DNA from: Staphylococcus schleiferi
Lineage (GTDB): Bacteria; Bacillota; Bacilli; Staphylococcales; Staphylococcaceae
Assembly (NCBI RefSeq): GCF_900458895.1
Contig: NZ_LR962863.1
Location: forward strand, 1,178,001-1,242,000
DNA length: 64,000 nt
Reading direction: 5' to 3'
The position numbers were made by a program, and so were the translations under genes. Shown in pieces: positions 50,622 to 61,024 of this stretch; the first letter of the stretch is position 1, and the number at the start of each line of letters is the position of its first letter. The notes beneath the pieces were generated by a model that ran no database searches, had not been told where the DNA came from, and was given only the letters and a program-made list of their open reading frames with translations.

Positions 50622-52391
50622 TGAACAAACGAACGACGTACTGTGGTTTAGTCACAGAAGCATATTTAGGACAAGAGATTACATTAAAAGGTTGGGTCCA
50701 CAACCGCAGAGATTTAGGGGGCCTTATCTTTGTAGATGTTCGTGATAGAGAAGGCTATGTACAAGTCGTATTTAATCCTGATTTCTCTGAAGAAGCATTA
50801 AAAGTTGCTGAACGTATTCGCTCAGAATATGTTGTTGAAATCACAGGTACAGTAACGAAAAGAGATCCAGAAACAATTAACCCTAAAATTAAAACCGGTC
50901 AAATCGAAGTACAAGCGAAGTCTATCGAAATTATTAATCAATCAGAGACACCCCCATTTTCTATCAATGAAGATAATGTCAATGTAGATGAAAATATTCG
51001 ACTTAAATATCGCTACTTAGATTTACGACGCGAAAAGTTAGCGCAAACATTTAAAATGCGCCATCAAATTACAAAATCAATTCGTACATTTTTAGATGAT
51101 CAAGATTTTTATGATGTGGAAACGCCTGTCTTAACAAAGTCTACACCTGAAGGCGCACGTGACTACCTTGTCCCATCTCGTGTACATGAGGGTGAATTTT
51201 ATGCACTTCCTCAATCACCACAGTTGTTTAAACAATTGCTTATGATTAGTGGATTCGACAAATATTATCAAATTGTTAAATGTTTCCGAGATGAAGACTT
51301 ACGTGCTGACCGTCAGCCTGAATTTACACAAATCGATATTGAAATGAGCTTCGTTGAACAAGAAGATGTCATTCAATTAGGTGAAGCAATGGCTAAAAAA
51401 GTTGTATCTGATGTTAAACAGGTTACTTTGACAGATGCATTTCCACGTATGACTTATGCTGAAGCAATGGAAAGATATGGAACAGATAAACCAGATACAC
51501 GATTCGGTATGGAATTGATTGACGTTTCAGAATTAGGTCAAATTATGGACTTTAAAGTGTTTAAAGGTGCTGTTGAAAGTGGCGGCCAAGTGAAAGCCAT
51601 CGTCGTTGAAAATGGTGCTAAAGATTACACAAGAAAAGACATCGATGGTTTAACTGAATTTGTTAATATTTATGGTGCTAAAGGATTAGCATGGGTTAAA
51701 GTTGTAGAAGATGGCTTGAATGGACCTATTGCACGATTTTTTGAAGCCGAGCATGTTGAAAAATTACAATCGCTCACAAATGCTAAAGATGGAGACCTCG
51801 TGTTATTTGTTGCTGATACAAAAGAGGTCGTTGCACAAAGTTTAGGCGCTTTACGAAATAAATTAGGAAAAGAAAGAGGTCTGATTGATCCTGAACAATT
51901 GAATTTCTTATGGGTTACTGACTGGCCATTGCTTGAATATGATGAAGAAGCGCGTCGTTATGTAGCAGCACACCATCCATTTACTTCACCAAAAGTAGAA
52001 GATATCGAATTATTAGAAACAGCACCTGAAAAAGCGCAAGCACAAGCGTATGACCTCGTTTTAAATGGTTATGAATTAGGTGGCGGTTCTATCCGTATTC
52101 ATAATGGAGAATTACAACAAAAAAATGTTTAAAGCACTTGGTTTTTCTGATGAAGCAGCACAAGAGCAATTCGGATTTTTATTAGATGCGTTTAAATATG
52201 GCGCACCTCCACATGGCGGAATTGCATTAGGACTGGACCGTTTTGTGATGTTATTGTCAGGTCGTACAAATTTACGTGATACAATCGCATTCCCTAAAAC
52301 TGCATCGGCTACAGATTTATTAACAGATGCGCCGAGCCCTGTATCTAACCGCCAATTAGATGAATTGTCTTTGCGTATTAAAAACATTTAA
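50621..52391 (+). pseudogene. aspS: Aspartyl-tRNA synthetase, frame broken by one extra A
   Basis: Class II synthetase for tRNA-Asp. The first frame runs 503 codons to 52132. The last 87 residues or so continue in another frame to 52391. The shift is an A7 run at 52119-52125; with six A the frame reads [15 protein letters not shown] and the protein is 589 aa, one more than S. aureus AspS. The lost end includes class II motif 3 ([11 protein letters not shown]) with the ATP-binding arginine, so the truncated product would be inactive. No second aspS is in the window, and the enzyme is essential. The corrected sequence is the only plausible functional one. Confidence 0.92.
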
Positions 52392-52445
52392 AATATCATT
52401 TCACGGCATGATAAACTTATTATTTGCTAAATCACTGATTTGTGA

Positions 52446-52451
52446 TATGAT
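52446..52451 (+). promoter_or_regulatory. Predicted -10 element of the 6S RNA gene
   Basis: TATGAT at 52446-52451 with a possible -35 TTGCTA 16 bp upstream. It places transcription start near 52458. Confidence 0.5.
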
Positions 52452-52457
52452 GAATTC

Positions 52458-52691
52458 ATAAGATAGTCGTCTGCAATGTTCGTAAGTTCGCTTTTTGTAT
52501 TTTGACCTAACACTCTTTGATCAGGGAGCCCAATGGGTTTTCTTGCAGCGCACACGCCTCTCAAGGAGGACTTGCAAAACAAGAAACAGGGCACCCACCT
52601 GTATATAGCAGGCCAAAATGATCAAGCATTTTCAACTACGGCATGACGGATTCTATCGGTACGCAAGACACTTTGTCTTGCGTATTTTTTA
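52458..52691 (+). ncRNA. ssrS: 6S RNA (SsrS-like)
   Basis: Non-coding RNA that binds sigma-A RNA polymerase as an open-promoter mimic. The 5' GATAGTCGTC and 3' ATTCTATC sides can close a long outer stem. A bubble region follows with TTTTGACCTAACACTC..GGGAGCC and, opposite, AGGGCACCC..AGGCCAAAATGATCAAG. The transcript ends in a terminator (ACGCAAGACA with TGTCTTGCGT and T6) at 52660-52690. The position between aspS and tcdA and the shape match staphylococcal 6S. The call rests on pattern memory, without a covariance search. Confidence 0.75.
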
Positions 52692-52736
52692 TGCTTTTAC
52701 ATATAAATGTATAACTTAGCTATGAAGGAGATTAAT

Positions 52737-53504
52737 ATGAAACATCAATTTTCTCGTAATGAACTTGCAATCGGACAAGAAGGATTAGACAAGTTGAAAC
52801 AAACAACAGTAGCTGTATTAGGTGTGGGTGGTGTAGGTTCTTTTGCAGCAGAGGCATTAGCACGTACGAACATTGGTCACATTATTTTAATTGATAAAGA
52901 TGATGTCGATATTACAAATGTGAATCGTCAAATACATGCACTGACAACAACAATTGGGAAAAGTAAAGTTGCTTTGATGGAAGAGCGCATTAAACTGATC
53001 AATCCTGATTGTAAAGTCACACCTCTACATATGTTCTATACTGAAGAAACGTATGAACAATTATTTAATGACTATGATATTGATTATATTGTTGATGCAA
53101 GTGATACGATTATTTATAAAGTTCATCTTATGGAACAATGTCTAAAGAGAGATATTAAAATTATCTCAAGCATGGGTGCTGCCAATAAAACAGATCCTAC
53201 ACAATTTGAAATTGCTGATATTTCAAAAACACATACAGATCCAATCGCTCGAGTAATAAGAAATAAATTAAAACAAAAAGGCATTAAAAAGGGCATCCCT
53301 GTTGTTTTCTCAGGGGAAAGTCCAATCGTGATTCGTGAAGATGTCAAAGCAGTGGTAGGCGATGCTCAAGGCAAAAATAGAAAAGCTCAAATGCCACCCT
53401 CTTCTAATGCATACGTACCAAGTGTTGTCGGTTTAATATGTGCCAGTTATGTTTGTAACGATATACTGAAATCTATTCCATTACAACGTATTAAAGATCG
53501 TTAA
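52737..53504 (+). CDS. tcdA: tRNA threonylcarbamoyladenosine dehydratase TcdA
   Basis: E1-like enzyme that cyclises t6A to ct6A in ANN-decoding tRNAs. 255 aa, ThiF/MoeB fold. The nucleotide-binding AVLGVGGVGSFAAEAL is near residues 27-42, followed by DKDDVDITNVNRQIHA; NAYVPSVVGL is near the C-terminus. It lacks the CxxC zinc pairs of MoeB. ATG 52737 follows GAAGGAG. It converges on rarA. Confidence 0.92.
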   Translation: MKHQFSRNELAIGQEGLDKLKQTTVAVLGVGGVGSFAAEALARTNIGHIILIDKDDVDITNVNRQIHALTTTIGKSKVALMEERIKLINPDCKVTPLHMFYTEETYEQLFNDYDIDYIVDASDTIIYKVHLMEQCLKRDIKIISSMGAANKTDPTQFEIADISKTHTDPIARVIRNKLKQKGIKKGIPVVFSGESPIVIREDVKAVVGDAQGKNRKAQMPPSSNAYVPSVVGLICASYVCNDILKSIPLQRIKDR

Positions 53505-53540
53505 GTATAGAAATTGCACACTAAAAAAGTTTTATCCTAA

Positions 53541-53595
53541 AAAAGAAGCGCTAAGACGATTTTTCATTAAAAATCATCTTAGCGCTATTTTTTTA
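53541..53595. terminator. Bidirectional terminator between tcdA and rarA
   Basis: The stem AGCGCTAAGACGATTTTT with AAAAATCATCTTAGCGCT carries T7 on the plus strand and A-runs upstream for the minus strand. Confidence 0.9.
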
Positions 53596-53665
53596 GGGAT
53601 GGATGTCCTAGGTGTTTTACAAATAGAATTTATAAATTAATTGTCATTAATAACAAGAGCGCCTT

Positions 53666-54946
53666 TTACTTTTGATGAAGCTGATTTTGTTGCTTTTTAA
53701 TATTGTCATAGATTTGTTTAAAATGTTGTTCTGTTTTAGAAGTGTCTTTTGGCTCGTAGTATTCTCGTTTTGCTAATAAATCAGGTAAGTACTGTTGGGC
53801 GACAAAACCATTAGAGAAATCATGAGGATATTGATATCCTATTGCGCGTCCAAGAGATTTCGCGCCTTCATAGTGACCGTCTCTTAAGTAATCAGGGATT
53901 TGGCCTACATGACCTTTACGGATATCACTAAGTGCAGCATCAATAGATTTGATAGCAGAATTGGATTTTGGTGATAAACAAAGTTCGATAACCGCTTGAC
54001 TTAAAGGAATTCTAGCCTCGGGAAAACCAAGTCGTTCAGCCGCTTCGATTGCTGCGAGTGTACGTTGTCCTGCACCAGGAGAGGCTAAACCAATATCTTC
54101 ATAACTAATCACTAGTAAACGTCTAGCAATCGTTGGTAAATCTCCAGCTTGAATGAGACGTGCTAAATAATGTAATGCCGCATTGACATCACTTCCGCGT
54201 ATCGACTTTTGAAAGGCACTCATCACGTCATAATGCATATCACCATCTTTATCACTCAGAAAAGCCCCGCGTTGAAGGCAATCTTCAGCATCTTGAATTG
54301 TGATATGTGGCGGTTTCTCACTAGAACTCAGTACGGCAAGCTCTAATGCATTTAAAGCGCTGCGTACATCACCTTGACTCTGAGTAGCAAAATATTCAAA
54401 AGCATCGTCGTCCACGACAGGCTCATAGCTCAGTAATCCTCTCTCCTCATCTTCTAACGCATGTGTCAACGCTACTTTGATATCGTCTTTATCAAGAGGA
54501 TATAATTCGAAAATTTGTGCACGTGAGCGAATCGCAGGATTTATAGCGTGATAAGGATTAGAAGTTGTAGCGCCTATTAATACAATTTTCCCGTTTTCTA
54601 AGTGCGGTAATAAAAAATCTTGCTTCGCTTTATCCAATCTATGGATTTCATCTAATAACAAAATGACTTGTCCTGACATTTTTGCTTCTTCAACTATCAT
54701 TTGCATATCTTTTTTAGTATTAGTTACAGCATTCAGTTGTCTAAATTTAAATGCGGTACTTCCCGCAATAGCTTGAGCAATGCTTGTTTTTCCTATGCCA
54801 GGAGGACCATAAAAAATCATAGAAGACAGTCTTTTTGCATTTACCATGCGTCGAATAATCCCTTTATCGCCAACGAGATGCCTTTGTCCTATCACTTCAT
54901 CTATATTTCTAGGTCTCATTCTCGAAGCTAACGGTTCGGTTAACAT
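53666..54946 (-). CDS. rarA: Replication-associated recombination protein RarA (MgsA)
   Basis: AAA+ ATPase of the RarA/WRNIP1 family that acts at stalled forks. 426 aa. Walker A GPPGIGKT is at 47-54, Walker B LLLDEIHRL near 104, and the C-terminal tetramerisation domain has VISYEDIGLA. The start is set at ATG 54946 because GGAGG lies upstream; ATG 54988 has no such site. Divergent from cymR, with 110 bp between. Confidence 0.95.
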   Translation of the reverse strand: MLTEPLASRMRPRNIDEVIGQRHLVGDKGIIRRMVNAKRLSSMIFYGPPGIGKTSIAQAIAGSTAFKFRQLNAVTNTKKDMQMIVEEAKMSGQVILLLDEIHRLDKAKQDFLLPHLENGKIVLIGATTSNPYHAINPAIRSRAQIFELYPLDKDDIKVALTHALEDEERGLLSYEPVVDDDAFEYFATQSQGDVRSALNALELAVLSSSEKPPHITIQDAEDCLQRGAFLSDKDGDMHYDVMSAFQKSIRGSDVNAALHYLARLIQAGDLPTIARRLLVISYEDIGLASPGAGQRTLAAIEAAERLGFPEARIPLSQAVIELCLSPKSNSAIKSIDAALSDIRKGHVGQIPDYLRDGHYEGAKSLGRAIGYQYPHDFSNGFVAQQYLPDLLAKREYYEPKDTSKTEQHFKQIYDNIKKQQNQLHQK

Positions 54947-54971
54947 CTTTATCCCTCCGTTAAGATTTGTT

Positions 54972-55000
54972 TTGTACTCTGATTGCATTGGTATTATAAT
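54972..55000 (+). promoter_or_regulatory. Predicted cymR promoter
   Basis: TTGTAC (54972-54977), a 17-bp spacer, TATAAT (54995-55000), about 57 bp before the gene. Confidence 0.65.
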
Positions 55001-55056
55001 AATATAAATAATGATAAAATCAAACTAAATCGGATTAAATAAGGTGAGGTAAAAAT

Positions 55057-55476
55057 ATGAAAATATCGACTAAAGGAAGATATGGTTTAACGTTAATGAT
55101 TGCCTTAGCAAAGCGTCAAGGGACTGGATGTGTGTCGCTTAAAACAATTGCTGAAGAAAATCATTTAAGTGATTTATATTTAGAACAACTTGTAGGACCT
55201 TTGCGAAATGCAGGCTTAATTAGAAGCGTTAGAGGTGCAAAAGGGGGCTATGAGTTAAAAATGCCCGCAAATGAAATTACTGCGGGGGATATCATTCGTT
55301 TATTAGAAGGGCCACTGACGATAGTTGAACGAATGGAATCAGAGCCACCTGCACAACAACAACTATGGCTACGTATGAGAAATGCTGTTAAAGAGGTGCT
55401 TGATCAAACAACATTGCAATCTTTAGCAGATGATAAAGAAAGAGACGAACTCGAAGGCTATATGTTCTATATTTAA
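55057..55476 (+). CDS. cymR: Rrf2-family regulator CymR
   Basis: Master repressor of cysteine metabolism in Bacillus and Staphylococcus, acting with the cysteine synthase CysK. 139 aa. An N-terminal winged helix-turn-helix (about 1-60, MKISTKGRYGLTLMIALA) with LSDLYLEQLVGPLRNAGLI recognition helices. It lacks the three-cysteine cluster motif of IscR-type relatives; only C25 is present. This supports CymR rather than an Fe-S sensor. Placed upstream of iscS, as in other Firmicutes, but with four units in between. Confidence 0.9.
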   Translation: MKISTKGRYGLTLMIALAKRQGTGCVSLKTIAEENHLSDLYLEQLVGPLRNAGLIRSVRGAKGGYELKMPANEITAGDIIRLLEGPLTIVERMESEPPAQQQLWLRMRNAVKEVLDQTTLQSLADDKERDELEGYMFYI

Positions 55477-55517
55477 AATACGATTCAATCAACGTTATTC
55501 TAAGGAGGCTACAAATT

Positions 55518-56348
55518 ATGGAACAGTTTCAATTAAGAGATGGTAATAATATTGATCAATTGGGCTTTGGGACATATAAATTGAATGGCACTCAAGGTGC
55601 ACATGCGATAACTGAAGCACTCAAGTTAGGATATCGTGTATTAGACACAGCATATAACTATGAAAATGAAGGTGCCGTTGGTAAAGCAATACAAAATAGT
55701 CAAATAGGTAGAAATCAAATTTATGTGACTTCGAAATTACCAGGCCGTTATCAAAAAGATGCAAATGTTTATGAAACCATTCAAGAGTCACTTTATCGTC
55801 TTCATTTAGATTACATTGATTTGTATTTAATTCATTGGCCAAATCCAAAGCAAGGCTTATTTGTTGAAGCCTGGAAAGCTATGATTGCAGCACAAAAAGC
55901 AGGTTTAATACGTCAAATTGGTGTGTGTAATTTCTTGCCGGAGCATATAGAACAGCTTGAAAAAGAAACAGGCGTATTACCTGTCGTCAACCAAATTGAG
56001 CTACATCCTTACTTTAACCAAAAAGAGATGATTCAATTTCATCAGCAAAAAGGTGTTTTGACTCAAGCTTGGAGTCCATTAGGACGGGATAACGGCGTTA
56101 TGGAAGAAGCGGTTTTACGACAATTAGCAGAAAAATATGATAAAACACCCGCGCAAATTATTTTAAAATGGCATATTCAAAATGGTGTGATGCCAATACC
56201 AAAAGCAACATCGGCTCAACGTCAGCAAGAAAACCTAAATGTCTTTAATTTCTATATTACAGATGAAGACATCCAATTAATTAATCAATTAACTAAAAAA
56301 GATGGAAGAAGAAAAGGACAAGATCCAGCTGTTTACGAAGAATTTTAA
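55518..56348 (+). CDS. Aldo/keto reductase
   Basis: NADPH-dependent reductase of the (beta/alpha)8 AKR superfamily. 276 aa. The catalytic tetrad is intact: D43, Y48 (DTAYNYENE), K73 (TSKLP) and H106 (LIHWPNP). The cofactor region IPKATSAQRQQENLNVF is at about 236-252. It resembles AKR5-type 2,5-diketogluconate reductase-like enzymes of Firmicutes, but the physiological substrate is unknown. AAGGAGG precedes the ATG. It follows cymR by 41 bp. Confidence 0.88.
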   Translation: MEQFQLRDGNNIDQLGFGTYKLNGTQGAHAITEALKLGYRVLDTAYNYENEGAVGKAIQNSQIGRNQIYVTSKLPGRYQKDANVYETIQESLYRLHLDYIDLYLIHWPNPKQGLFVEAWKAMIAAQKAGLIRQIGVCNFLPEHIEQLEKETGVLPVVNQIELHPYFNQKEMIQFHQQKGVLTQAWSPLGRDNGVMEEAVLRQLAEKYDKTPAQIILKWHIQNGVMPIPKATSAQRQQENLNVFNFYITDEDIQLINQLTKKDGRRKGQDPAVYEEF

Positions 56349-56355
56349 TGACGAT

Positions 56356-56380
56356 GTTTAAATTCCATGATTTGTGGAAT
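56356..56380 (+). promoter_or_regulatory. Candidate sigma-B promoter of csbD
   Basis: GTTTAA (56356-56361), a 13-bp spacer and TGGAAT (56375-56380) fit the sigma-B pattern GTTTAA/GGGWAT with one mismatch, 35 bp before csbD, a known general-stress gene family. Confidence 0.6.
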
Positions 56381-56414
56381 AAATAGAGTAGTTATTAATA
56401 AAGGAGGCCTTTAA

Positions 56415-56609
56415 ATGTCAAATAGTGAAAATAAATTTGAACAAGCAAAAGGTAACGTTAAAGAAACAGTAGGAAATGTAACAGATAATAAGTCACTTGA
56501 AAATGAAGGTAAAGGTGACAAAGCTTCAGGTAAAGCTAAAGAAGCCATTGATAACGTTAAAGAAAAAGCTAAAGACGCTTTAAACAAGTTTACTGGCGAC
56601 GATAAATAA
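56415..56609 (+). CDS. CsbD-family general stress protein
   Basis: 64 aa, hydrophilic, lysine- and glutamate-rich, with two similar segments ([17 protein letters not shown] and [18 protein letters not shown]). It matches the CsbD family, which is abundant under stress and sigma-B controlled. Biochemical function is not known. AAAGGAGGCC precedes the ATG. A terminator follows at 56635-56672, and element copy 3 is inserted twelve bases after it. Confidence 0.88.
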   Translation: MSNSENKFEQAKGNVKETVGNVTDNKSLENEGKGDKASGKAKEAIDNVKEKAKDALNKFTGDDK

Positions 56610-56634
56610 GAATTTAATTAAACATTATCATATA

Positions 56635-56672
56635 AATAAGCTTCCAAGGTTTCCCTTGGAAGCTTATTTTTT
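56635..56672 (+). terminator. Terminator of csbD
   Basis: A near-perfect stem AATAAGCTTCCAAGG with CCTTGGAAGCTTATT, closed by a TTTC loop, then T6. Confidence 0.92.
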
Positions 56673-56676
56673 GTGA

Positions 56677-56684
56677 AATATTAA
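56677..56684. repeat. Target-site duplication of ISL3-like copy 3 (left)
   Basis: AATATTAA, repeated exactly at 57474-57481. Confidence 0.95.
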
Positions 56685-57473
56685 GGCTGTACACTTTATA
56701 TGGTGGTTATGTGTCTATAATAATTAAGTCGCAAACTTCCGATTGCTTCTTCGAGTCTCGCTTTCCCAGGCGCCTTACCTCAACTAATTTTGGCTTTTAT
56801 TGTAGCTCATAAGAAGCCAAAATGGATTTTCGGTTTCGGCTCTATGCCTCGGGAGTCTCGACTCGGTACGCAATCTATTTAAGCAATTTCACTATTGAAA
56901 AGTGGCATTGCTTACTTTATGAATTACACGTTTTACAGAAGATGCAGAAACGTTACAATCACTTGCGATATCAGTTTCTGAGCGAACTTGTGTTGCTTTA
57001 TCTATAATGGCTTTCTGAACATGGTTTGAGATAAAACAGTTATCCTCAACAACATTTGTTTTAGAAGTAAAAGTCCGACCACAAACCATACATTTAAAAC
57101 GTTGTTTTAACAGATTTAAATACACTGCTATCTCTTGGAATCTTAAAAAAGTAATTCGCGATAAACGTTTTCCGTGTTTGTGTATTCGGTTTGGATTCGA
57201 ATGATAACAGTGAGGACAAGTCATAGGCTTGTAAGAAAGGGTACCAAAGATGACGTTAGATTTCTTACCTCTAATAACTACATCTTCTTCAACTTTAGTG
57301 ATTTTAATATTATTATCTTTAATTTTTAGTAACTTTAATATATCATTACACATAGGCGCAATATGTCTCCTTTATTTTTGGTTTAGTCACTTAAAATGAT
57401 AGAGGCATTTGCGCTATTTTTGTACAAAAAAGCAGGATGACTTATGTCATCCCACCATAAAAAATGAAGAACC
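56685..57473 (-). mobile_element. Internally deleted ISL3-family element, copy 3 (789 bp)
   Basis: The same size as copy 1 and almost identical, with the same internal junction, so the two derive from one deleted parent. It is flanked by its own 8-bp duplication, AATATTAA. Located between csbD and the flavin-dependent oxidoreductase gene, with the transposase remnant on the minus strand. Confidence 0.95.
56892..57353 (-). pseudogene. ISL3-family transposase, N-terminal remnant (copy 3)
   Basis: 153 aa, differing from the copy 1 remnant at only a few positions (for example HSNPN against HTNPN, and NLLKQ against NPLKQ). The zinc-ribbon cysteines CPHC and CMVC and the helix-turn-helix are present. 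The DDE catalytic domain is missing. Frame intact over its truncated length, which hints at recent spread or selection on the DNA-binding half. Confidence 0.9.
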
Positions 57474-57481
57474 AATATTAA
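57474..57481. repeat. Target-site duplication of ISL3-like copy 3 (right)
   Basis: Second AATATTAA. Confidence 0.95.
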
Positions 57482-57533
57482 ATAGATGTTCCTCTTCAAT
57501 ATTTACAAAAATGATATAAATTGCAGTTAAATC

Positions 57534-58544
57534 TTATTGTTGATTTCTTTCATCCATTATTTCTTTAAAATACTGATATGAGCGGTGTTGTAGTTTTGTA
57601 TCATAAATATAACTAACAGCCATAATTTCATCAATTTCTCCATATTGTTCAATAAAAGCATCTAATTGCTGATTAACTGAAGCTTTGTCTCCAATAATAG
57701 AATCTTGTAAACGTGCTTTTGCAAGAGCGACTTCACGTGGTGATAAAACATTACCCAAATCGTCTGTTGGGGGTTGCATTTTACGCATACGCCCATTTAA
57801 AATGCTTGCAAAAACTTGCGCTTGTGTTGTAGCTAAATATTGTGATTCTTCAAAGGTATCAGCAACAATGACATTTAAAGCAACAATAATATAAGGTTCT
57901 TTCAAATAGGCTGAAGGTTGGAAGAGTTCTTTGTATATTGCAAGGGCTTCTTTCATTTGTTGTGGAGCGAAATGCCCTGCGAAAACATAAGGTAAACCTT
58001 CTCGAGCAGCTACATGTGCTGAATCGGTAGATGATCCTAAAATATACAGCGGCACATTTTTATTAACAGCGGGAATTGCTTTAACGTAGCCTTGATTAGA
58101 GTCGGGTCCAAAATATTTTAATAATTGTTGAACTTCTTCAGGAAATTTATACACACCATCATGCTGATCTCTTCTTAAAGCACTGGCTGTTGCCATATCC
58201 GTTCCCGGTGCTCGGCCTAAACCAAGATCGACACGGTCTCCATATATCGTTTTTAGTGTTCCAAATTGTTCGGCAACAATTAATGGCGCATGATTAGGCA
58301 ACATAATACCGCCTGAACCGATTCTCATGTGCGTCGTTTGGCTTAATGCATGCTGAATAAGTATCGCGGTTGCTGAACTGACTAAATTTGGAGCATTGTG
58401 ATGTTCTGCAATCCACAAACGTTCATATTCTTGTTGCTCAAGATGCTTAGCAAAATCGACCATTTGCTCAATTGCATCTATATCAGAACTGCCTTCACGT
58501 ATAGGAACAAGATTTAAGGCAGAGTATTTCATTTGTTTTGTCAT
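57534..58544 (-). CDS. LLM-class flavin-dependent oxidoreductase
   Basis: 336 aa, bacterial-luciferase-like TIM barrel. [32 protein letters not shown] and [10 protein letters not shown] are typical of the MsnO8/YhbW-type subgroup. The substrate is not known; such proteins use FMN and oxidise small molecules. The start is ATG 58544 with GGAGTG upstream; the longer ATG 58580 lacks a ribosome-binding site. Divergent from iscS. No obvious terminator follows between its stop and element copy 3, which lies 52 bp away. Confidence 0.85.
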   Translation of the reverse strand: MTKQMKYSALNLVPIREGSSDIDAIEQMVDFAKHLEQQEYERLWIAEHHNAPNLVSSATAILIQHALSQTTHMRIGSGGIMLPNHAPLIVAEQFGTLKTIYGDRVDLGLGRAPGTDMATASALRRDQHDGVYKFPEEVQQLLKYFGPDSNQGYVKAIPAVNKNVPLYILGSSTDSAHVAAREGLPYVFAGHFAPQQMKEALAIYKELFQPSAYLKEPYIIVALNVIVADTFEESQYLATTQAQVFASILNGRMRKMQPPTDDLGNVLSPREVALAKARLQDSIIGDKASVNQQLDAFIEQYGEIDEIMAVSYIYDTKLQHRSYQYFKEIMDERNQQ

Positions 58545-58751
58545 ATCTAAAACACTCCTTTTCAGAATAGAGTATAACATTTTCTAAATAGTGAACTCAT
58601 GAAAATTGCTTAATGCTATCGTTGAACTCTCTTATTTGAAAGATTACAATGAAGATAAAACAACGTGAAATCAGTAAAACGACGTACTAGAATTTTTATA
58701 CCGCAAATGCTAAAATAGGAACATTGATTATGAGAAAGGATTGACGTGATT

Positions 58752-59885
58752 ATGGGCGTTTATGCAGATTATGCTGCAACAACACCTGTTAAACCAGAAG
58801 TTGTTGATAAAATGATGACCATCTACCAAACGCATTTTGGTAACCCTTCATCTATTCATTCACAAGGACGTGATGCGAGAAGCTTGCTTGATGCATCTCG
58901 ACGTACGGTAGCAAACTACTTGAATGCACAACCCAATGAAGTTGTATTTACGAGTGGTGCAACTGAATCCAATAATACAATCATCAAAGGCATCGCTTAC
59001 GCAAATCAATCAAAGGGCAAACATCTAATTACAACAAAAATCGAGCATCATTCTGTGTTGCACGTTTTTGAGTACCTGGAAGAACAAGGATTCGAAGTTA
59101 CTTATTTAGATGTAACACCTGAAGGCCTAGTCGATATCGAGCAATTGCGAAACAGTTTGCGAGAGGACACAACGCTTGTGTCGATTATGTTTGTTAATAA
59201 TGAAGTTGGGACAGTTCAACACGTATATGATATTCAGCAAGTACTGGCGCCTTATGAAGCATACTTTCACATGGATGCTGTACAAGCTGTAGGGCATTTG
59301 CCGATTGATGTAGAAGATTTAAAGGTAGATGCGCTCAGTATGACTGCGCATAAGTTTGGGGGCCCAAAAGGCGTCGGTGTACTTTATATTAAAAATGGAA
59401 CACGTGTTACTTTTTCTCAGTTAGGTGGAGAACAAGAAACAAAAAGAAGAGCTGGAACTGAAAACTTAGCACAAATCGTTGGATTAGCAGAAGCGCTCAA
59501 AATTGCGGAATCATCACGTGATGATAACAATGTTCATCTAGCACAATTACGTGAGCAGCTACTTGTCGCGCTGCAAAATCGTGCCATCCCTTTTGAATAC
59601 AATGGCTCTATGATTGATAGTACGAATCATATTATTAACTTATACTTTCCGTTTATAGATGTAGAAACGTTACTTACTTTGCTAGATCTTGCTGGCATTT
59701 ATGTATCGTCTGGTTCGGCATGTACCGCAGGATCCACTATACCGTCACATGTGCTGTTAGCAATGTTTGGTGAAAATAGTCCAAGAGTAAATCAATCCGT
59801 TCGCATTAGTATCAACGAACAATTGACTGCTAGAGATATGCAATTGATTGCAACTGAAATTCAAAAAAATCTATTTAAAATTTAA
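58752..59885 (+). CDS. iscS: Cysteine desulfurase (IscS/NifS type, thiolation)
   Basis: PLP enzyme transferring sulfur from cysteine. 377 aa. The N-terminal YADYAATTP, the PLP lysine in SMTAHKFGGPKG and the active cysteine in SSGSACTAGS are visible. Directly upstream of mnmA, it most likely supplies sulfur for tRNA 2-thiouridine, like Bacillus YrvO, rather than general Fe-S assembly. ATG 58752 is used; GTG at 58746 is also possible. Confidence 0.93.
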   Translation: MGVYADYAATTPVKPEVVDKMMTIYQTHFGNPSSIHSQGRDARSLLDASRRTVANYLNAQPNEVVFTSGATESNNTIIKGIAYANQSKGKHLITTKIEHHSVLHVFEYLEEQGFEVTYLDVTPEGLVDIEQLRNSLREDTTLVSIMFVNNEVGTVQHVYDIQQVLAPYEAYFHMDAVQAVGHLPIDVEDLKVDALSMTAHKFGGPKGVGVLYIKNGTRVTFSQLGGEQETKRRAGTENLAQIVGLAEALKIAESSRDDNNVHLAQLREQLLVALQNRAIPFEYNGSMIDSTNHIINLYFPFIDVETLLTLLDLAGIYVSSGSACTAGSTIPSHVLLAMFGENSPRVNQSVRISINEQLTARDMQLIATEIQKNLFKI

Positions 59886-61010
<1,125 letters not shown>

Positions 61011-61024
61011 GAAAAGGTGACATT

